Assembly (NCBI GenBank): GCA_902465215.1
Contig: CABQMM010000015.1
Span: 1 to 11,741 of the forward strand
Direction of reading: 5' to 3'
Source of the DNA: an uncultured Bacillota bacterium
Lineage (GTDB): Bacteria; Bacillota; Clostridia; Peptostreptococcales; Anaerovoracaceae
Length of the DNA stretch: 11,741 bases
This document shows, piece by piece, positions 8,632-11,741 of the stretch. The notes under the pieces were generated by a model. The model saw only the letters and a program-made list of their open reading frames with translations. It had not been told where the DNA came from and searched no databases. Position 1 is the first letter of the stretch. The number at the start of each line of letters is the position of its first letter. The position numbers and the translations under genes are program-made.

Positions 8632-9894
8632 CTACATTACCTCCTTCGGATCGCTGATTCTGCCTGTGACTGCGGAAGCTGCCGCAACCGCCGGATTTGC
8701 CAGATAAACTTCGGAAAGGTTATGACCCATTCTTCCGATAAAGTTGCGGTTCGTTGTTGCTACGCAGCGTTCGTGCTCCGCCAGAATACCCATATAGCCG
8801 CCCAGGCAGGGGCCGCAGGTCGGTGTGGATACCGCACATCCTGCGTCGATGAAAATATCCAGATAGCCGCGTTTCATGCATTCCTTATAAATGCTTTGGG
8901 TTGCCGGGATGACGATGCATCTGACATCCTTTGCGACTTTTTTTCCTTTCAAAATCTCCGCCGCGGTTCTCATATCCTCAAGTCGGCCGTTCGTGCAGGA
9001 GCCGATGACAACCTGATCGATTTTTACATTTCCCACCTCGTCAATCGTCTTGGTGTTTTCCGGCAGATGCGGAAATGCTACGGTCGGCTTCAGTTTGGAA
9101 AGGTCGATGGTAATCGTCTGCTCGTATTCCGCGTCCTCATCTGGCGCGAAAATTTTGTATTCACGGTTCACTCTGCCGTACATATAGCTCTTGGTGATTT
9201 CATCGACCATGAAAATCCCGTTTTTGGCTCCGGCTTCGATCGCCATATTGGAAATGCAGAGTCTGTCGTCCATGGAAAGCGACTTCATCCCTTCTCCCAT
9301 AAACTCAAGTGATTTATACAGAGCACCATCCACGCCGATTTCACCGATTAAGTGTAAAATCACATCCTTGCCGGATACATATTTCTGCAGCTCGCCTTTG
9401 AGCTCTACTTTAATTGCGGACGGAACTTTAAACCATGCTTTTCCGGTTGCCATGCCGGCTGCCATGTCGGTGCTTCCCACCCCTGTGGAGAAAGCACCGA
9501 GTGCTCCGTAAGTACAGGTATGCGAATCTGCACCGATGATGCATTCGCCTGCAGCGACCAGTCCGAGTTCCGGAAGCAAAGCGTGTTCGATTCCGACATT
9601 TCCGACATCGAAGAAATTGTCGATATCAAATTTTCTCGCGAAAGTTCTCGTCTGCTTGCATTGCTGCGCCGCCTTGATGTCCTTATTCGGCGTAAAGTGG
9701 TCCATGACCAGCGAAATTTTTGATTTATCGAAGACTTCTTCAAAGCCGGCTTTTTCAAATTCGTTGATTGCGACCGGCGATGTAATGTCATTTCCCAAAA
9801 CCATGTCCAGCCTTGCTTCAATCAGCTGTCCGGGCTTTACTTCTGCCAGGCCTGCATGGTCTGCCAGAATTTTTTGTGTCATTGTCATGCTCAT
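8632..9894 (-). CDS. leuC: 3-isopropylmalate dehydratase large subunit LeuC (compact type)
   Basis: Catalytic [4Fe-4S] subunit of isopropylmalate isomerase in leucine synthesis, of the aconitase superfamily. The 420-residue length places it in the shorter LeuC/homoaconitase-like branch rather than the ~466-residue E. coli type. Visible motifs are [20 protein letters not shown] from 121 and the cluster ligands Cys300 ([11 protein letters not shown]), Cys360 and Cys363 ([10 protein letters not shown]). [10 protein letters not shown] near 382-391 and [10 protein letters not shown] near 402-411 are also present. The ATG at 9894 has AAGAGGT 6 bases upstream; an in-frame ATG six bases later is less well placed. 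The gene lies 46 bases after leuA and abuts leuD. The branch also contains homoaconitases, but the leuA-leuC-leuD-leuB context decides for leucine synthesis. Confidence 0.96.
   Translation of the reverse strand: MSMTMTQKILADHAGLAEVKPGQLIEARLDMVLGNDITSPVAINEFEKAGFEEVFDKSKISLVMDHFTPNKDIKAAQQCKQTRTFARKFDIDNFFDVGNVGIEHALLPELGLVAAGECIIGADSHTCTYGALGAFSTGVGSTDMAAGMATGKAWFKVPSAIKVELKGELQKYVSGKDVILHLIGEIGVDGALYKSLEFMGEGMKSLSMDDRLCISNMAIEAGAKNGIFMVDEITKSYMYGRVNREYKIFAPDEDAEYEQTITIDLSKLKPTVAFPHLPENTKTIDEVGNVKIDQVVIGSCTNGRLEDMRTAAEILKGKKVAKDVRCIVIPATQSIYKECMKRGYLDIFIDAGCAVSTPTCGPCLGGYMGILAEHERCVATTNRNFIGRMGHNLSEVYLANPAVAAASAVTGRISDPKEVM
8639..8646 (-). promoter_or_regulatory. Ribosome binding site of leuD, inside leuC
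   Basis: AAGGAGGT, a full match to the anti-16S core, lies 7 bases before the leuD ATG and encodes part of the last residues of LeuC. It fixes the leuD start at 8631. Confidence 0.85.
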
Positions 9895-9900
9895 ATATCT

Positions 9901-9907
9901 ACCTCTT
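9901..9907 (-). promoter_or_regulatory. Ribosome binding site of leuC
   Basis: AAGAGGT lies 6 bases before the ATG at 9894, within the 46-base leuA-leuC gap. It decides for the first of two nearby in-frame ATG codons. Confidence 0.7.
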
Positions 9908-9940
9908 ATATCTTTTTCTCTTCGTGGTTTCGCTTTTTAT

Positions 9941-11686
9941 TTAGCTTTCCGCTTCTTGCTTCTGCGCTGTGAATCCGCGGTTGATTGTCGACATCAATGC
10001 GTTAATCGATGCATAGATGATGTCATTGTGAATGCCCACACCCCAGTAGGTCTTGCCGTTCTTATCCGACATTGCGACATAAGCGGCTGCTCTGGAGTTG
10101 GATTCGGATTCGAGTGCGTGTTCCTCGTAGGTTACGAAATCGCATTCAATCTTATATGGGCCTTTGCGAAGGGCGTTCATGACAGCATCCAGACGACCGT
10201 TGCCCTTGCCTTCCAGCGTGTACTCTTTTCCATCTATGATTGTTACGATATCCGCTTCCATGCCGTTGTCTCCCAAAGATTCCGAATGCGGAAGCTTTTT
10301 AAAGGAAGCATCCTTCAATTTGAATCTGTCATCTCTGTTTACATATTCCTTCGTGAAGATTTCCAAAACCTTGGAAGGTGTCAGTTCCTTATGCGCTACA
10401 TCGGAAACATGCTTCATCAGATAACCGATTTCTTCGCGCATCGCCGTTGGAATGCGGTATCCGTAGTTCGTCTCCAATATGTATGCTACGCCGCCTTTTC
10501 CCGACTGGCTGTTGATACGGATGACATCCGCTTCATATTCGCGGTTGATATCATGTGGGTCGATTGGGATGTACGGCACGTTCCATTTATCCGGTTCGTG
10601 CTCTTCCCTGTAGTGCATGCCTTTGGCAATCGCATCCTGGTGAGAACCGGAAAATGCTGCAAATACAAGCTTTCCGCCGTACGGCTGTCTCGGAGGGACT
10701 TTCATATCCGTAAACTTTTCGTACATTTCCACGATGTGCGGCAAGTCCGAAAAATCAAGTTTCGGGTCAACGCCATGCGAGTAGAGGTTCATCGCAACGG
10801 TCACAACATCCGCGTTCCCCGTTCTTTCTCCGTTTCCGAACAAAGTTCCTTCGATTCGGTCGGCTCCCGCGAGCATTCCCAGCTCGCAGTCCGCAACGCC
10901 GGTTCCTCTGTCATTATGCGGATGCAGTGAAACGACTACATTTTCTCTTTCGGCGAGATGCTTGCTCATATATTCAATCTGGGAAGCATATACATGCGGC
11001 ATCGACATGGATACGGTTGCCGGAAGGTTGATGATAACCTTTCTCTCTGCTCTCGGCTTCCATACATCGATGACTGCATTGCAGATTTCCAGTGCGTAAT
11101 CGATTTCGGTTCCCGTAAAGCTTTCCGGTGAATACTCAAGCATGAAATGCGTGTCCGGCATTGCCTGCGCGTAACGGTCAATCAGCTCTGCACCGAAGAC
11201 CGCGATCTGCTTGATTTCCTCCTTGCTTTTCTTAAACACCTGCGTGCGCTGTGCTACCGATGTGGAGTTATATAAATGTACGATTACATTTTTCGCTCCG
11301 TCTATCGCCTCAAACGTTTTCTTTATGATGTGTTCTCTGGACTGTGTCAGTACCTGTATGGTCACGTCATCAGGAATTAAGTTGTCATCTATTAATTTTC
11401 TCAGAAATTCATATTCGGTTTCGGAAGCTGCTGGAAATCCCACTTCAATTTCCTTAAACCCGATATCGCATAGCAGTCGGAAGAACTCTAGTTTTTCGTC
11501 AAGACTCATCGGAACAACCAGCGCCTGGTTTCCGTCTCTTAAGTCTACGCTGCACCAGATTGGTGCCTTTTCGATGTGGTCTTTTTTCACCCACTCAATG
11601 GATTCTTCCGGCGGCATGAAATATCCAATGCTGTACTTGGTGTAATTTTTCATGCCGACTTCTCTGCGATTTGTTTCTGTCGTCAT
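9941..11686 (-). CDS. leuA: 2-isopropylmalate synthase LeuA (long, type 2 form)
   Basis: Condenses acetyl-CoA with 2-oxoisovalerate to 2-isopropylmalate, the committed and leucine-inhibited step of leucine synthesis. From the chosen start it has 581 residues. The DRE-TIM metallolyase barrel covers about 40-315, with PIWCSVDLRDGNQAL at 42-56 (Asp51 metal ligand), SLHPHNDRGTG at 253-263 (His255 and His257), and GNGERTGNAD at 284-293. A linker follows. The C-terminal LeuA dimerisation/leucine-binding domain covers about 440-575 and includes GKGNGRLDAVMNAL and GVGIHNDIIYASINALMSTI. The length and APIWCSVDLRDGNQA sequence match the LeuA2 branch (yeast, Mycobacterium) rather than the ~510-residue type 1 enzyme. 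The start MTTETNRREV at 11686 has AAAGGA 9 bases upstream. Alternatives are MKNYTKYSIG at 11653, with a weaker site, and an upstream in-frame ATG at 11740 that would add a poorly conserved leader. The intact regulatory domain suggests leucine feedback. This is the first cistron seen. Confidence 0.96.
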   Translation of the reverse strand: MTTETNRREVGMKNYTKYSIGYFMPPEESIEWVKKDHIEKAPIWCSVDLRDGNQALVVPMSLDEKLEFFRLLCDIGFKEIEVGFPAASETEYEFLRKLIDDNLIPDDVTIQVLTQSREHIIKKTFEAIDGAKNVIVHLYNSTSVAQRTQVFKKSKEEIKQIAVFGAELIDRYAQAMPDTHFMLEYSPESFTGTEIDYALEICNAVIDVWKPRAERKVIINLPATVSMSMPHVYASQIEYMSKHLAERENVVVSLHPHNDRGTGVADCELGMLAGADRIEGTLFGNGERTGNADVVTVAMNLYSHGVDPKLDFSDLPHIVEMYEKFTDMKVPPRQPYGGKLVFAAFSGSHQDAIAKGMHYREEHEPDKWNVPYIPIDPHDINREYEADVIRINSQSGKGGVAYILETNYGYRIPTAMREEIGYLMKHVSDVAHKELTPSKVLEIFTKEYVNRDDRFKLKDASFKKLPHSESLGDNGMEADIVTIIDGKEYTLEGKGNGRLDAVMNALRKGPYKIECDFVTYEEHALESESNSRAAAYVAMSDKNGKTYWGVGIHNDIIYASINALMSTINRGFTAQKQEAES

Positions 11687-11695
11687 TTTTTTGTG

Positions 11696-11701
11696 TCCTT
11701 T
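11696..11701 (-). promoter_or_regulatory. Ribosome binding site of leuA
   Basis: AAAGGA lies 9 bases before the ATG at 11686 with an A-rich spacer. It favours this start over the in-frame ATG codons at 11740 and 11653, neither of which has a comparable site. Confidence 0.65.
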
Positions 11702-11719
11702 CTTCTGTATGCTTATAGT

Positions 11720-11741
11720 AAAAAATAAAAAACCTTGCATC
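11720..11741 (-). terminator. Possible tail of a leader terminator/attenuator upstream of leuA (truncated)
   Basis: On the transcribed strand the window begins GATGCAAGG followed by six T, one A and six T, ending about 33 bases before the leuA ATG. A T-run directly after a possible descending stem arm (GCAAGG) is how a rho-independent leader terminator would end, and Firmicute BCAA operons are often controlled by T-box or other leader attenuators. The matching arm (CCTTGC) would lie beyond the window, so no hairpin can be shown. It could equally be plain AT-rich promoter or leader sequence. Confidence 0.3.

Noticed and set aside
8017..9312. Plus-strand open frame of 431 codons
   Set aside because: Antisense to the start of ilvA, leuD and half of leuC. 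It crosses gene boundaries, is Cys/Arg/Phe-rich without recognisable domains, and has no sign of its own ribosome binding site.
9895..9940. Attenuator or hairpin in the leuA-leuC gap
   Set aside because: No stem of useful length with a following T-run was found; the gap holds only the leuC ribosome binding site.
9536..10930. Plus-strand open frame of 464 codons
   Set aside because: Antisense to leuC and leuA across their junction, with a composition typical of a shadow frame. Both sense genes are unmistakable.
11687..11740. LeuA start at the ATG at 11740
   Set aside because: The added MQGFLFFTISIQKKGHKK comes from the T-rich leader, the ribosome binding site lies inside it, and the family does not have such an extension.
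11711..11741. Promoter with TATAAG as -10 element upstream of leuA
   Set aside because: TATAAG is present on the minus strand, but the sequence 17 bases further upstream (ATGCAA) does not resemble TTGACA. The region is simply AT-rich, so a promoter cannot be supported.

Overview
The window is almost wall-to-wall coding, with every gene on the minus strand, so transcription runs from the right edge to the left. It holds one large branched-chain amino acid (BCAA) operon in the order leuA, leuC, leuD, ilvA, leuB, a DUF815-type AAA+ ATPase, ilvB, ilvN, ilvC, ilvD. leuA is complete but its leader is cut off at the right edge. ilvD is cut at the left edge and keeps its first 418 codons. No tRNA, rRNA, CRISPR array, insertion sequence, or internal terminator was seen. 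The longest gap between genes is 52 bases.

The organism is most likely an anaerobic low-to-mid GC Firmicute of class Clostridia, such as a Lachnospiraceae or Anaerovoracaceae relative. The reasons are strong AGGAGG-type ribosome binding sites, clostridial-looking protein sequences, the compact LeuC/LeuD pair (420 and 159 residues), and the long LeuA form. This placement is an inference from protein flavour, not from a search.

How the genes work together: IlvA makes 2-oxobutanoate from threonine. IlvB with IlvN condenses pyruvate with pyruvate or with 2-oxobutanoate. IlvC and IlvD take the products to the 2-oxo acids of valine and isoleucine. LeuA, LeuCD and LeuB turn the valine oxo acid into the leucine oxo acid. 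All dedicated steps are present except the final aminotransferase (IlvE).

The unexpected member is the AAA+ ATPase at 4509-5801, which has no known place in BCAA synthesis. It starts 3 bases after leuB without a good ribosome binding site, and its stop codon overlaps the ilvB start as ATGA. The same ATGA overlap joins ilvB to ilvN. The ATPase is therefore locked into a translationally coupled block with acetohydroxyacid synthase. That arrangement recalls operons in which an AAA+ protein services a metabolic enzyme (CbbX and Rubisco), and it is the best candidate here for something undescribed. Other points are a Gly-to-Asn change at the predicted valine site of IlvN, a Gly at the usual [2Fe-2S] Cys position of IlvD, and a T-rich tract upstream of leuA that may be the end of a leader attenuator.
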